Shown here: one piece after another, positions 16,743 through 26,782 of the stretch
Position numbering within the stretch: position 1 is the first letter of the stretch
Layout: every line of letters starts with the position of its first letter
Origin: Phormidesmis priestleyi Ana
GTDB lineage: Bacteria; Cyanobacteriota; Cyanobacteriia; Phormidesmidales; Phormidesmidaceae
Reading direction: 5' to 3'
Length of the DNA: 64,000 bases
NCBI GenBank assembly: GCA_001314865.1
Contig: LJZR01000006.1
Location: 1 to 64,000, forward strand
Program-made: the position numbers and the translations under genes
Notes under the pieces: generated by a model
The model's input: only the letters and a program-made list of their open reading frames with translations
Told to the model about the DNA's origin: nothing
Databases searched by the model: none

Positions 16743-19700
16743 ATGACAACCGACGTTCGTCCCCCTTACCCACCTGACGCCAACGAAAACGCGGTGAATG
16801 GGAATACGCCTGCTAGCCTTGATGCTGCTAATAACGGCAACGGCGTCACACCTCAATTGTCTATACCAGAAGAAGAAGAAGCTGTTCTGTCAGCAGCCCC
16901 TGACAAAACGGCTCCTGACAAAACGGCTCCTGATAGAACGGCTCCTGATAGAACGGCTCCTGACAAAACGGCTTCTGACAAAGAGTATCGCGGTGTTCAA
17001 TACAACCGCGATAGTGGGGAGCGCTACGCACCCGAAAAAATCGAAATTACGCCGAATAGTCGATCCGGCTTGTTTCAGTCTTTTCACGATCTCCCAGTTG
17101 CTGACAAACAGCTGGCAGGATTGCTGACCTCTAAAATTCTTTCAGTGGCAGGTGTAATAGGCTTAAGCCTATTGCTGCTATCGCTCAATGGCAGAAGACA
17201 GCTGTTTGAACAAGCCGTTTCGGAACTATCAGCCACTGCCAATGATCTCAGTAGTGCGGCGACAAGTGGGCCACTGCTAACAGACGATGCGCTCATAGAG
17301 GCCGCTGAATACTACCTCAATACAGAAGTAGTGGACGCAGGTCTTGCAGCAGAGGCTCGTGAGGTGCTTCGCGCGACTTTGATAGCAGGCGAATTGGAGT
17401 ATGTTTCGCTGGTTGGCACCGATACGCGGGTGATTGCCAGCGGTGGCCCCGAACGACAGGGAAATGTGTTTAACCTGGATGATTTGGTAGCGACGGCGCT
17501 AAAAAACGGTCAGCCAGAAACCGCGACTAGCTTGGTGACGGTGCAAGCGCTTCAGCAACTAGGCGTTGAAGCGCCAGAATATGCGGATGAAGCGGCCCTC
17601 GTGCGATTTGGCGTGACGCCTGTTTTTGCGGGAAGCAATGTAGAAGATAACGCGGTGGCTCGGGGCGAAGTTATTGGAGCACTGGTCATCGGCGACATTT
17701 TAGATGGCAATTCAGCCTCGGTCGTCAGTGCGCTCAATCAGTTTCCACAAGGGTATAGCGCCATTTACCGGCAAGATCCTAGTCAGGGATTTGCGCGGGT
17801 TGCGGTCGGTGAAATAGGCCAATCTAGCGCTGAGCCAGACGTGGCTCAGCAGCAGTTTTTAATAGACGCGGTAAGTATACCGGTGGGTGAGGTGGTTAGT
17901 GAGCGGTTTGCTGGCCCTCAGGGCGATCGCTTTATGGTTGCAGCGACGCCTTTAGTGGATGGTCGCGGTGAGCCGGTCGCAGTTGTGTTGCGCGGCCTCT
18001 CAGAAGACTCTATGCGAGAGCGGCTGAGCCAAAACAGCTGGCTGATTATCGGGGCGGCGATGCTGGCACTGCTAGTGGATGTGATTATTGCCAAGCTGCT
18101 GGGTCGATCGATTGTCAAGCCGATGAGAAATCTTCAGGTTGCGACCGAAAAGTTTGCCTCGGGCGATCGCTCAGCTCGGGCAGTGGTGTTTGCTCGTGAT
18201 GAGGTGGGCCGAGTCGCCAGCGCCTTTAACGAGCTAGCCGCGTCGGTCTCTAGCTCGGAGTCTTCGCTGCGGTTTCAGTCAAAAACGCAGACGGAAGCGG
18301 CGAGGCGATCGCAACTGCTCAGCGAGTTCACCAGCCAAATCCGCCAAACGCTAGATGTCGATTCTATTATGGGCACGGCGGTTGATCGCGTACGCGCCAT
18401 TTTTGACGCCGATAGAGTGTTGGTATACCGGTTTAATGCAGACTACAGCGGCGGCGATGTGACCGCTGAGTCGGTGGGCAAAGGCTGGAGCCGAGCAAAG
18501 GGAGAGTATTTAGAAGACCCGATGCTGCCCAAGTCGATGGCCCGGTTTAAAACCGGCCTCATCTCTTCCGTCGAAGATGTGGATCAAGCAGATCTCACTG
18601 AATGCCACTGCCGCCTACTCAAAGAGTTAGACGTGAAAGCCAATATGGTCGGCCCGATTATTGTCGGGGAAGATCTCATTGGGCTACTGTGCGTGCATCA
18701 ATGCGATGGGCCGCGCCATTGGGATAGCGAAGAGCTTTCAATGATGCAGCAGCTGACCACCCAGGTGGGCTACGCCCTTGCGCAGTCCCGACTGATGCAG
18801 AGCCAAAAACAAGCCGTGCGACGCGAGCAGCAGCTGACCAGCCTAGTGACCAGTATTCGAGAAACCAGCGATCGCGACCAAATTTTCCGCTTAGTCACCC
18901 GTCAGGTCAAGCTGGCTATCGAATCTAGCCGCGTCATCGTCTATACCTTTGACGAACATTGGAACGGTACTATTGTGGCTGAATCGGTTGATCCCCAATG
19001 GCCTCTAGCCCTAGGCGCACAAATCACCGACCCCTGCTTTGCTGATAGCTACATTGAGCAGTACACAACAGGCCGAGTCAAAGCCACCTCAGACATTTAC
19101 AACGCGGGCCTCACGCCCTGCCATCTGAGCCAGTTAGAACCCTTTAAAGTTCGCGCTAATCTGGTTGCCCCGATTGTCGTGGACAACCGGCTCCTGGGCC
19201 TGCTGATTGCGCATGAATGCACTGGCCCTCGTAACTGGTCAGAGGTGACCATTAACTTTATCCAGCGGGCGGCAACGCAGCTGGGCTACGCGCTAGAGCA
19301 GGCCGATGCAGTCAACCAAAAAGAACAGGCCCTAGCCCAAAACGAGCGCCTGTTTGAAGAGCGCGTAAAGCGTGAAGGACTCGTTCAAGATCAGCTAGCC
19401 GAGCTACTCAGCGAAGTAGAAGCCGCTGCCGATGGCAATTTGACCGTTCGTGCCGAAGTCAAACCGGGCGAAATCGGGACCGCCGCTGATTTCTTTAACG
19501 TGATCGTCGAAAATTTGCGGCAAATTGTCACTCAGGTAAAGCAATCGGCAACACAAGTCAACGACTCACTGGGCCAAAACGAGCGCGCCATTCGTCAACT
19601 GGCCGACGAGGCGCTACAGCAAGCTGAACAAACAACGCTCACCCTCGACTCCGTGAGTGAAATGACCGCCTCTATTCACCAAGTCGCGCAGCAGGCCCAA

Positions 19701-20375
19701 GAAGCCGCAGCAGTGGCTCGCAGCGCTTCAGAGACGGCGACCATCGGTGAAGAAGCGATGGACTTAACGGTGAGCAACATTTTGGCGATGCGGCAAACGG
19801 TGGGGCAAACGGCTAAAAAGGTCAAGCGACTGGGTGAGTCTTCGCAGCAAATTACCAAGGCTGTGCTGCTGATTAATCAAATTGCTCAACAGACCAACTT
19901 GCTAGCAATCAATGCAGGCATTGAGGCGGCCAGAGCGGGTGAAGCCGGACAGGGCTTTGCGGCAGTAGCTGAAGAAGTGGGCGAGCTAGCGACTCGTTCA
20001 GCCTCAGCAACTGAGGAAATTGAACGAATTGTCGATACAATTCAGCGAGAGACTAACGATGTAGTAGAGGCCATTGAGCAAAGCACAGCACAGGTCGTAG
20101 AAAGCACCCGACGCGTAGAAGATGCGAAGAGCAGTCTGAATCAAATTTTGGCAGGATCGCAGCGGATGGATGAACTCGCGGGGATGATTTCAGAGGCGAC
20201 GGGCTCACAGGTTGAAACTTCAACAACCGTCTCAACGTTAATGGCCGAGATTGCACAGCTCTCTAAACGTACGTCTGAGTCTTCTAAGCAGGTGGCAGAA
20301 GCGCTCAGACAAACCGTTGCAGTGGCCCAAAATCTTCAAAGCCAGGTGGAGACGTTTGTGGTCGAGGAAGGCTGA
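16743..20375 (+). CDS. pixJ: Phototaxis receptor PixJ: MCP with two cyanobacteriochrome GAF domains
   Basis: This is a methyl-accepting-type photoreceptor of 1210 residues. A disordered N-terminus has a five-residue repeat ([10 protein letters not shown], 51-80). A membrane segment is at about 130-149, then an extracytoplasmic sensor region, a second membrane segment at 432-453 and HAMP at about 454-506. GAF1 (540-682) has Cys621-His622 at the bilin-attachment position. GAF2 (708-852) has Cys793-His794 plus a DPCF motif (763-766), the mark of DXCF-type cyanobacteriochromes. A HAMP-like segment and a signalling domain (about 880-1210) end the protein, with the hairpin [20 protein letters not shown]. 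Its stop overlaps the pixL start by one base (TGATG). Confidence 0.93.
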   Translation: MTTDVRPPYPPDANENAVNGNTPASLDAANNGNGVTPQLSIPEEEEAVLSAAPDKTAPDKTAPDRTAPDRTAPDKTASDKEYRGVQYNRDSGERYAPEKIEITPNSRSGLFQSFHDLPVADKQLAGLLTSKILSVAGVIGLSLLLLSLNGRRQLFEQAVSELSATANDLSSAATSGPLLTDDALIEAAEYYLNTEVVDAGLAAEAREVLRATLIAGELEYVSLVGTDTRVIASGGPERQGNVFNLDDLVATALKNGQPETATSLVTVQALQQLGVEAPEYADEAALVRFGVTPVFAGSNVEDNAVARGEVIGALVIGDILDGNSASVVSALNQFPQGYSAIYRQDPSQGFARVAVGEIGQSSAEPDVAQQQFLIDAVSIPVGEVVSERFAGPQGDRFMVAATPLVDGRGEPVAVVLRGLSEDSMRERLSQNSWLIIGAAMLALLVDVIIAKLLGRSIVKPMRNLQVATEKFASGDRSARAVVFARDEVGRVASAFNELAASVSSSESSLRFQSKTQTEAARRSQLLSEFTSQIRQTLDVDSIMGTAVDRVRAIFDADRVLVYRFNADYSGGDVTAESVGKGWSRAKGEYLEDPMLPKSMARFKTGLISSVEDVDQADLTECHCRLLKELDVKANMVGPIIVGEDLIGLLCVHQCDGPRHWDSEELSMMQQLTTQVGYALAQSRLMQSQKQAVRREQQLTSLVTSIRETSDRDQIFRLVTRQVKLAIESSRVIVYTFDEHWNGTIVAESVDPQWPLALGAQITDPCFADSYIEQYTTGRVKATSDIYNAGLTPCHLSQLEPFKVRANLVAPIVVDNRLLGLLIAHECTGPRNWSEVTINFIQRAATQLGYALEQADAVNQKEQALAQNERLFEERVKREGLVQDQLAELLSEVEAAADGNLTVRAEVKPGEIGTAADFFNVIVENLRQIVTQVKQSATQVNDSLGQNERAIRQLADEALQQAEQTTLTLDSVSEMTASIHQVAQQAQEAAAVARSASETATIGEEAMDLTVSNILAMRQTVGQTAKKVKRLGESSQQITKAVLLINQIAQQTNLLAINAGIEAARAGEAGQGFAAVAEEVGELATRSASATEEIERIVDTIQRETNDVVEAIEQSTAQVVESTRRVEDAKSSLNQILAGSQRMDELAGMISEATGSQVETSTTVSTLMAEIAQLSKRTSESSKQVAEALRQTVAVAQNLQSQVETFVVEEG
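16899..16982. repeat. 15-bp tandem repeat in the 5' part of pixJ
   Basis: About five copies of CCTGACAAAACGGCT, with GATAGA variants, encode a run of [10 protein letters not shown] in the disordered N-terminus before the first membrane segment. Confidence 0.9.
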
Positions 20376-23300
20376 TGGGAACTGGCGGTATGGAAGATAA
20401 AGAGCAGGAAATTCGCCTTCAGTTTCTAGATGAGGCGGGAGAATACTTAGACACCCTAGAGGCAGCTCTGCTCGGAGTGGCCCAACGCGGGGTAGACAGC
20501 CATGAAATCAACAGCGCGCTCAGAGCTGCGCATTCTATTAAAGGCGGTGCAGCCCTGATGGGCTATGCGCTCACCAGTGAGCTGGCTCATCGGCTAGAAG
20601 ACTCGCTTAAGGTGCTCAAAATCAATCGCCAGATGGGCGTCACCGCTGATGTAGAAGGCCAGATGCTCAACGGCGTAGATATGATTCGCCAAGTGGTTGA
20701 GTGCGATCGCACCCATACCCCCATAGAAGATCGCTGGGTCAACGACTCAGTGCTGCCCGTTTTTGACGGCTTAACTGAAACGCTCGGTGAACCCGCTGCC
20801 GAAGATGCCGCCTCAATGATGGATACCGATGAAGGGCAAAACATTATGCCCTTAATCTTTCAAACAGAGGTAGAGAGCCTCTTAGAACGCCTAGAACTGC
20901 TGATTGACGAGCAGCCCAGCAGCCTAAAATCAGAGCTGATTGTGATGGCTCAAGAGCTAGGCGGACTCGGTGAAATGCTAGATCTGCCGTCGTTTGTGCA
21001 GCTTTGCGCATCGGTAGAGCATTACGCCAACAGCATTGCAACCCACACACAGCTCAAAGAAGTGAGCCATCAGGCCCTGCAAATTTGGCGACGGGCTCAA
21101 GCGCTGGTACTCACAGACAATGTAGAAGCGATGCCGACAGAGCTAACCAATGTCAGCTTTGGCCTGATTGCCATAGAGTTTGACGAGCCGCAAGACGAGG
21201 TTGATACCTCAGCTGAATCAGTCTTTGCTGGATTTGATATCGATATTGATATCGAAGATGAGGACGCAGTAGACTTGCCGCTAGATGACAACCTCTTAGC
21301 GTTGGGCACTGAGGACGAAGCGGTATCGGGTACAGAGGCTGTATCCAATACAGTATCAGACGCTTTTGCGGAGAGAATCGATAACCCAGCCCCCAGCCAA
21401 AGCAGCGGTTTCTCAGATAGCTTTAACTCATCCGTAGACCAATTCTCTGTAGACCAATTCTCTGTAGACCAATCTGCTGTAGACCAATCTGCTGTAGACC
21501 AATTCTCTGTAGACCAATCTGCTGTAGGTCAATCCGCCGGAAATCAACCGATAGATCAGTCAGTAGATCAGTCAGTAGATCAGTCAGTCACTGGCAAATC
21601 GACCAGTAGCAGCAGTAGCAGTCAATCAGCGACCGAATTTCGCTTTTCAGAAGGGCCTCAAGCCCAGACCGAAGCTGCCGACTTGGGCGATCATACCGTC
21701 CGCGTATCTGTCCGCAAGCTCAACGAGCTTAATGACTACTTTGGCGAACTCACCATTGAGCGCAATCGCCTAGAAGCTGAAGTCAAGCGGATGCGCGTAT
21801 TGGTAAAAGACCTCAGTCACAAGCTGCGATCGCTAGACGAAATCAACGACGATGTTCGCGACCTGTACGAACGACCTGAGCGCCAGCTATTGTTAGCCAG
21901 TGGTCTCAATAATCCTAGTAGTCCTAGTAGTCCTAGCGATTCCAGCAGCCCTCATCTGCCGACCGCGAATCTCCCCGTCGCAAGTGAGATCAACGCAGCA
22001 ACGCCCCAACAGCCACCAACAGAGTCTGCGCCATCCCCCTTCCGTCAAGAATTTGACACCCTCGAATTTGACCGCTACAACGATGCTCATCTGCCCTTTC
22101 GGCAAATTGTAGAATCCGTGGTGAAGCTACAAGAAGTCGCCGACGATATTGAACTTAGTGTCGATAAAACTGAACAGACCACGCGCGTGATTCACCGCAC
22201 CGCTCGCCACTTGCAGCGAAACCTGAACCAACTGCGCATGCGCCCGCTCTCCGACGTGACCAACCGCTTTCCTCGGGCGCTGCGCGAGTTAGAACTTGCA
22301 CATGGCAAGTCGGTGTCGCTAGCACTAGAAGGCGAGAGCACTTTGATTGATCGCAACATTTTAGAGGCGCTGAGCGATCCCTTGATGCATATTGTGCGCA
22401 ATGCCTTTGACCATGGCATAGAAACGCCGCAAGCTCGTGAGCGCCAAGGCAAACCCAGATCCGGCACGATTTCTATCAAGGCCTTTAACCGCAGCAATCG
22501 TACCGTCATTACGGTAAGTGACGATGGCAGTGGGATTGCACTCGAAAAAATACGCGATCGCGCCCTTTCTATGGGCCTAGACGCCGATCTCCTCGATGCC
22601 GCTAGCGAAGCCGAACTACTCTCGCTCATTTTTGAGCCCGGCTTTAGCACCTCTGAAAAGGTCACAGCCCTATCAGGCCGAGGCGTAGGTATGGACGTCG
22701 TGCGCAACAATCTCACCCAAATCAGGGGCGACATTAGCGTCGATACAGCCCCTGGCCAAGGCACCACCTTTACCCTTTCAGTGCCCTACACTCTCTCAGT
22801 CACACGGGTAATGTTGGCAGAGGGCTCTCGGATGCCCGTAGCAGTGCTCACCGACTTTATTGAAGAAGTGACCATTGTGAAGCCCGAAGATCTCTTTGAG
22901 ACCGAAGGCCGCGAAATGTTCCACTTCAAAGGCGACGCCATTCACCTCATTCGCCTCTCTAACTGGCTGGCCTTTAACTGTCCTCGCCAGTTCGACAGCC
23001 TAGAAGAAGTGCCCAATATGGATCACCCCAGCGTGCTCCTATTCCGGGCGGGCGACCAGCGACTCGGCTTAGAAATAGACCGATCTTGGGGCGAGCGAGA
23101 AGTCGCCGTGCGTCGGGTAGAAGGCCCCATTGCACTACCCGCTGGCTTTAGCAACTGCACCATTTTGGGAGATGGCAAGGTTGTGCCGCTCATCAACCTG
23201 CCCGATTTTGCTCGGTGGGTACTCAGCTGTGAAGCTTCTAACATCGGATCTGCCGAGGCGCTGTACTCCAACCCCATTACCCAAGGAGCCATCGATCCTA

Positions 23301-23764
23301 TTAGCCTACAAACGCTGCCTAACGCCGAAATGCGTCGCCCTGCTCGGTTCCTAGTCATTGATGACTCGGTGAACGTGCGTAGGCTGCTGGTATTAACGCT
23401 AGAAAAAGCAGGATACGAGGTAGAGCAGGCCCGTGATGGTCAAGATGCCATCGACAAGCTCAAAAATGGCATCGAAGTAGATGGCGTCGTATGCGATATC
23501 GAAATGCCTCGGATGGATGGTTATAGCTTTTTGTCGAAACTGCGATCGTTTTCGGCAGACGATTCGCCTGAGCTAGCTAAGCTAGCCGATATTCCGGTAA
23601 CCATGCTGACCTCCCGCAGCGGCGAGAAGCACCGTAGGCTAGCGATGAATCTAGGCGCTACTGCTTACTTTTCAAAGCCTTATCAAGAGCGCGTACTGCT
23701 CAAAAGCTTGGCGGAAGGGTTAGCAGCAGCGGCTGAGAGAAAACAGCCATTGGCTGATCAGTAA
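20375..23764 (+). CDS. pixL: Hybrid CheA-type histidine kinase PixL
   Basis: This 1129-residue kinase receives signals from PixJ through PixI. The Hpt domain has phosphorylatable His53 (AAHSIKGGAALMG), and a degenerate second Hpt-like region may follow. A low-complexity VDQS/VDQF segment (about 350-405) leads to the dimerisation helices. The HATPase has NAFDHGIETP, DDGSGIAL and GRGVGMDVV boxes. A CheW-like domain follows, and the C-terminal receiver (about 990-1120) has LVIDDS, Asp in CDIEMPRMDGYSF and Lys in FSKPYQ. The architecture equals Synechocystis PixL. The start overlaps the pixJ stop by one base, indicating translational coupling; a Met at position 6 is an alternative. Confidence 0.93.
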   Translation: MGTGGMEDKEQEIRLQFLDEAGEYLDTLEAALLGVAQRGVDSHEINSALRAAHSIKGGAALMGYALTSELAHRLEDSLKVLKINRQMGVTADVEGQMLNGVDMIRQVVECDRTHTPIEDRWVNDSVLPVFDGLTETLGEPAAEDAASMMDTDEGQNIMPLIFQTEVESLLERLELLIDEQPSSLKSELIVMAQELGGLGEMLDLPSFVQLCASVEHYANSIATHTQLKEVSHQALQIWRRAQALVLTDNVEAMPTELTNVSFGLIAIEFDEPQDEVDTSAESVFAGFDIDIDIEDEDAVDLPLDDNLLALGTEDEAVSGTEAVSNTVSDAFAERIDNPAPSQSSGFSDSFNSSVDQFSVDQFSVDQSAVDQSAVDQFSVDQSAVGQSAGNQPIDQSVDQSVDQSVTGKSTSSSSSSQSATEFRFSEGPQAQTEAADLGDHTVRVSVRKLNELNDYFGELTIERNRLEAEVKRMRVLVKDLSHKLRSLDEINDDVRDLYERPERQLLLASGLNNPSSPSSPSDSSSPHLPTANLPVASEINAATPQQPPTESAPSPFRQEFDTLEFDRYNDAHLPFRQIVESVVKLQEVADDIELSVDKTEQTTRVIHRTARHLQRNLNQLRMRPLSDVTNRFPRALRELELAHGKSVSLALEGESTLIDRNILEALSDPLMHIVRNAFDHGIETPQARERQGKPRSGTISIKAFNRSNRTVITVSDDGSGIALEKIRDRALSMGLDADLLDAASEAELLSLIFEPGFSTSEKVTALSGRGVGMDVVRNNLTQIRGDISVDTAPGQGTTFTLSVPYTLSVTRVMLAEGSRMPVAVLTDFIEEVTIVKPEDLFETEGREMFHFKGDAIHLIRLSNWLAFNCPRQFDSLEEVPNMDHPSVLLFRAGDQRLGLEIDRSWGEREVAVRRVEGPIALPAGFSNCTILGDGKVVPLINLPDFARWVLSCEASNIGSAEALYSNPITQGAIDPISLQTLPNAEMRRPARFLVIDDSVNVRRLLVLTLEKAGYEVEQARDGQDAIDKLKNGIEVDGVVCDIEMPRMDGYSFLSKLRSFSADDSPELAKLADIPVTMLTSRSGEKHRRLAMNLGATAYFSKPYQERVLLKSLAEGLAAAAERKQPLADQ
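21434..21592. repeat. 15-bp and 12-bp tandem repeats within pixL
   Basis: Copies of GTAGACCAATTCTCT/GTAGACCAATCTGCT are followed by GTAGATCAGTCA repeats. They encode VDQFS, VDQSA and VDQS in the linker between the Hpt region and the kinase core, preserving frame. Confidence 0.9.
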
Positions 23765-23812
23765 CGCCAAGCTTCGGTAACGCCAGAATTCAGCACGCTA
23801 AACTTCAAAACC

Positions 23813-24070
23813 ATGTCCGACAACATTACCGTCACGCTTAAGCTGTTTGCCATCTATCAAGAAACCCTAGGCACCGCTGAAAAAGTGTTGACTGTGCCAG
23901 CAGGGACAACCGCAGGGGATGTGCGCGATCGCCTAATTACCGAACACCCCAGCCTGTCCCAATGGAAAGATCTCACTCGTTTTGGCATTAATCTCCAGTT
24001 TGTAGAAGCCAACAGGTCCCTACAAGAAGGCGATGAGCTAGTGCTCATCCCGCCCGTCAGCGGTGGCTAA
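23813..24070 (+). CDS. moaD: Molybdopterin synthase sulfur carrier subunit (MoaD/ThiS family)
   Basis: This ubiquitin-like protein of 85 residues ends in the conserved Gly-Gly (IPPVSGG) that is adenylated and thiocarboxylated. The motif LQEGDELVLIPPVSGG and the strand LKLFAIYQETLG are typical of MoaD rather than ThiS (longer, with FA near the N-terminus). It would donate sulfur to the molybdenum cofactor precursor with MoaE, which is not in the window. It lies 48 bp after pixL on the same strand and might share its transcript, though it is functionally unrelated. A MoaD-like sulfur carrier for another pathway is possible. Confidence 0.85.
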   Translation: MSDNITVTLKLFAIYQETLGTAEKVLTVPAGTTAGDVRDRLITEHPSLSQWKDLTRFGINLQFVEANRSLQEGDELVLIPPVSGG

Positions 24071-24087
24071 ACGCGACTACTCACCGA

Positions 24088-25056
24088 CTACTCGCACTGA
24101 TTATCCTCAATGGTAATTGCTACCTCAAAAGTGTAGGCTTGCGAGTCAATACCCTTAGGCACTAAAGGATCTGATCGATTATCACGAGCAGCATTTAACC
24201 AATCAATCAAGTCTCCCTCAGACGGTGCATCGGGATGTATTTGCTGCAAGTCAGCAAATACATCATCAGGCAGCAAAGCTAAACCATCGCGGGCAATAAA
24301 CGTTTGTAACCAGGCATTCACATTGGGATAAGTCGTTTTTCTCAACAGCTCGCCATAGTCAAGGCCACCTGATCCATTCAGTGAAACCGCAATCACAGCC
24401 TCAAGATCTGTCCCCTGGTCAAAACATTGGCCGTCAGCCGGATAGCCCAAATCCAACAGCGAGGCCACCTCGTTAGACGCACCATACTTTCGTAGAAAAG
24501 CAAAGCCGGCTCTTTGGTAGTCACCATCGGTCGTGCCATCGGTTGAAAATGCCTGAGGTTGGATACCACCACCTACCCTTTCATCTCCTGTTACCTCTCC
24601 GGTAGGGGATGACCCCGTTGGATCGGATGGATCGGATGGATCGGATGATCGCGGGTCGGGCGGGACGGAATTGGGTTTTACGGGAGCAGGCTTTACCGGC
24701 TCCGGTTCTGGCGAGTTTTGCAGGGGTAAATTGGGTTCGACAACAGGCTGTTGCCTAAGCGGCCCGGCGGCAGGAGATGAAGCGGGAGGAACTGCGGAAG
24801 GCACTGCAACTGCGGGCACTTGCTCAGGCGTGAGCAGTGCATCTGGCCCCGCTGGTGGCAAATCAGGATCTGCTATCGCTGGCGGCAGTTCGGTCACCTG
24901 AATCGGCTCTGGCAGCAGCTCAACTTCAGCCTCCTCAGGCGGCTCTTGGGCAGGCAGGGGCAGCCATAGTAGCAACCCATGCAGCCCAAGCGACACCAGC
25001 AGCACTGGACTCAGCCAAGCAATCAGTTTTTGCTGGTTAAGCTTTTTAAGGGGCAT
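24088..25056 (-). CDS. TonB-like envelope protein, proline-rich
   Basis: This 322-residue protein has a short cytoplasmic head and one N-terminal membrane anchor (about 14-33, SPVLLVSLGLHGLLLWLPLP). A long Pro/Glu/Ala-rich stretch (35-165) includes PDPRSSDPSDPSDPTG. A globular C-terminal domain (about 175-322) ends in YTFEVAITIEDNQCE. Anchor, Pro-rich spacer and C-terminal domain give the TonB plan, but I do not see a clear TonB signature. The anchor motif (LGLH) and the C-terminal Y-x-F/Y-x-V...C pattern recur in the gene at 33309-34433. It is convergent with moaD, 17 bp apart. Confidence 0.55.
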   Translation of the reverse strand: MPLKKLNQQKLIAWLSPVLLVSLGLHGLLLWLPLPAQEPPEEAEVELLPEPIQVTELPPAIADPDLPPAGPDALLTPEQVPAVAVPSAVPPASSPAAGPLRQQPVVEPNLPLQNSPEPEPVKPAPVKPNSVPPDPRSSDPSDPSDPTGSSPTGEVTGDERVGGGIQPQAFSTDGTTDGDYQRAGFAFLRKYGASNEVASLLDLGYPADGQCFDQGTDLEAVIAVSLNGSGGLDYGELLRKTTYPNVNAWLQTFIARDGLALLPDDVFADLQQIHPDAPSEGDLIDWLNAARDNRSDPLVPKGIDSQAYTFEVAITIEDNQCE

Positions 25057-25361
25057 TGACCGTCATGCAAGAACAGCAGGGTCGAGGACAGGAAAGAATA
25101 CTCGTGCAAATGTCGCTATTAAGTCGCTATTAAATCGGCTTAAGTTTTAGACATTCATTCAACAATTTCACGATTCCGGACAACTATCATTTCTCAGCAG
25201 GCCGATTCTAAGACTGTCATGATTAGGATTGGCGAGAGTAGGACAGAATTTGCCTGGATTTTTGACGTTTTTTTATTCAATGGATACTCAATAGGTGTGT
25301 ATTGGGCGGTCAGTTGCCGAGGCGATCGCACCCCTCACCGCAAACTAAGCCAAGCTAAAAA
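25057..25361. other. Intergenic region between TonB-like gene and TIR operon
   Basis: These 305 bp hold a duplicated GTCGCTATTAA segment near 25110-25130 and one HIP1 site at about 25321. I see no gene, and no clear terminator for the TIR operon. Confidence 0.6.
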
Positions 25362-26774
25362 CTATTGGTTTTCACGAGTTGTCCACTCAATGACCCGAAT
25401 CAGCTGTTTAAAGCTGCCTTCCACCCAATAGTCCATCCATTGAATGTGCCTAAGATTAACGCCATACTCCGCCTGATCAAAATTTGGAACAGAAAAGTCA
25501 TCAAACCGAATAGGCACCAAATGCAGCTCCTTTCTCGGACGCTCAGCATACTTGTTCAACACAATTTTCAGCTCTTCGGTAACATAGCCGTGGTCAAAAG
25601 ATTCCATAGAACGGCTAGATAAACACACCAAAATAACATCGCTGTGATCAATCGCCTTTTCAATTTCCTGAGGCAAGCTTTGTCCCGGCAACAAATCTTT
25701 ATAATCCAACCAGGGACGATACCCAGCCTCTTTTAAACGGTCATAAAGATCCAACACCAGCGCTTTATCCGTGCTGGAATGAGCAATAAATATCCTCGCT
25801 TGTGAAGTTGGCGGCAGCTGTTCGGCAACTAGCCCATCTCGATTGCTCAGCAACTCTTCAACCGATTCAAACTTATCTGAAAGAATCGTTGCAATATTCT
25901 CGTAAGCATATCCAAGGCCGGTTGGGTCAGTCGTACCCTGCTCAATCACGGGGAGCTTTTCACCAAAGCTAAAATAACTAGAGTAAGGAATCTTAGTGAC
26001 TTCTAAAAACTGCCTTCGATCAATTGACCGAGGAAGCCAATCATCATAAATATCTTTTAACGCTTCAGCAAACCGTTGAAGCCACTGTCGAGAGATAGTA
26101 AATTCCTCGTTAGAGTCAAACCGACTCGGAACGGGCAAACAGTTCAAGCTATACCGATCAAACGGCAGTTCCCGACGAGCTGCGTTTGCCTTACTAGCAA
26201 CCTCAACAATTCCTTTCAAGCTTTGCTCAGTAGAGGTAAACAACAGAACCAACACATCGGGTAACTGAATGGTGCAAATCCCTCCAATATCCGTGATGCC
26301 TGTACGGCTATCCACCAAAACATAGTCGTAGTTTTTTTTCCATTCACTGCGCAAACGTTCAATTAAAAATCCACCCTTCTTTTCATAAAAAGAAGCCCAG
26401 TCCAGCTGAGTTACGCGGTCAAAATAGCTGCCGCTCTGGTCTCGCCGTCCGGCTGTAATCAAATGAATGCGCTCTCGGGCATCAGGCACTGCGATCTCAA
26501 CGACCATATCCTGCCAATTCACAGCAGCGCTAGAAAAGCTATCATCTGGGTCTCTTTCAGCATCTACCAAAAGATCCACCAACCCTCTCTGCTGAGTCAC
26601 CGCTTGTACATTAATAAAATCCTGGAAATAAAACTCCAGCCCAGGTGCCTCTAAATCCCAATCCACCAGCAGAACTTTATGTCCCCACTGCACCAAAAGC
26701 GTCGCGATATTGGCCAGTGCCATTGTTCGACCAACGCCGCCCTTATAAGAATAAAAAGTGATGACCTGCCCCAT
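25362..26774 (-). CDS. KGGVGR-variant MinD/ParA-like ATPase fused to a TIR domain
   Basis: This 470-residue fusion starts with a deviant Walker A ATPase (residues about 1-315): KGGVGRT at 11-17, with Arg replacing the usual Lys of KGGVGKT, VLLVDWDLEAPG at 34-45, and YVLVDSRTGITDIGG at 151-165. After a linker, a TIR domain spans about 326-465: ARIFIAHSSTDK as the first strand and box 1, RPWLDYKDLLPGQ as the second strand and BB-loop region, and LSSRSMESFDHGYVTEE containing the candidate catalytic Glu (400 or 401). TIR domains of this type often cleave NAD or bind signal nucleotides. It is the second gene of an operon, 8 bp after the TIR gene. Its role is not established. Confidence 0.85.
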   Translation of the reverse strand: MGQVITFYSYKGGVGRTMALANIATLLVQWGHKVLLVDWDLEAPGLEFYFQDFINVQAVTQQRGLVDLLVDAERDPDDSFSSAAVNWQDMVVEIAVPDARERIHLITAGRRDQSGSYFDRVTQLDWASFYEKKGGFLIERLRSEWKKNYDYVLVDSRTGITDIGGICTIQLPDVLVLLFTSTEQSLKGIVEVASKANAARRELPFDRYSLNCLPVPSRFDSNEEFTISRQWLQRFAEALKDIYDDWLPRSIDRRQFLEVTKIPYSSYFSFGEKLPVIEQGTTDPTGLGYAYENIATILSDKFESVEELLSNRDGLVAEQLPPTSQARIFIAHSSTDKALVLDLYDRLKEAGYRPWLDYKDLLPGQSLPQEIEKAIDHSDVILVCLSSRSMESFDHGYVTEELKIVLNKYAERPRKELHLVPIRFDDFSVPNFDQAEYGVNLRHIQWMDYWVEGSFKQLIRVIEWTTRENQ

Positions 26775-26782
26775 TTGCCCAG

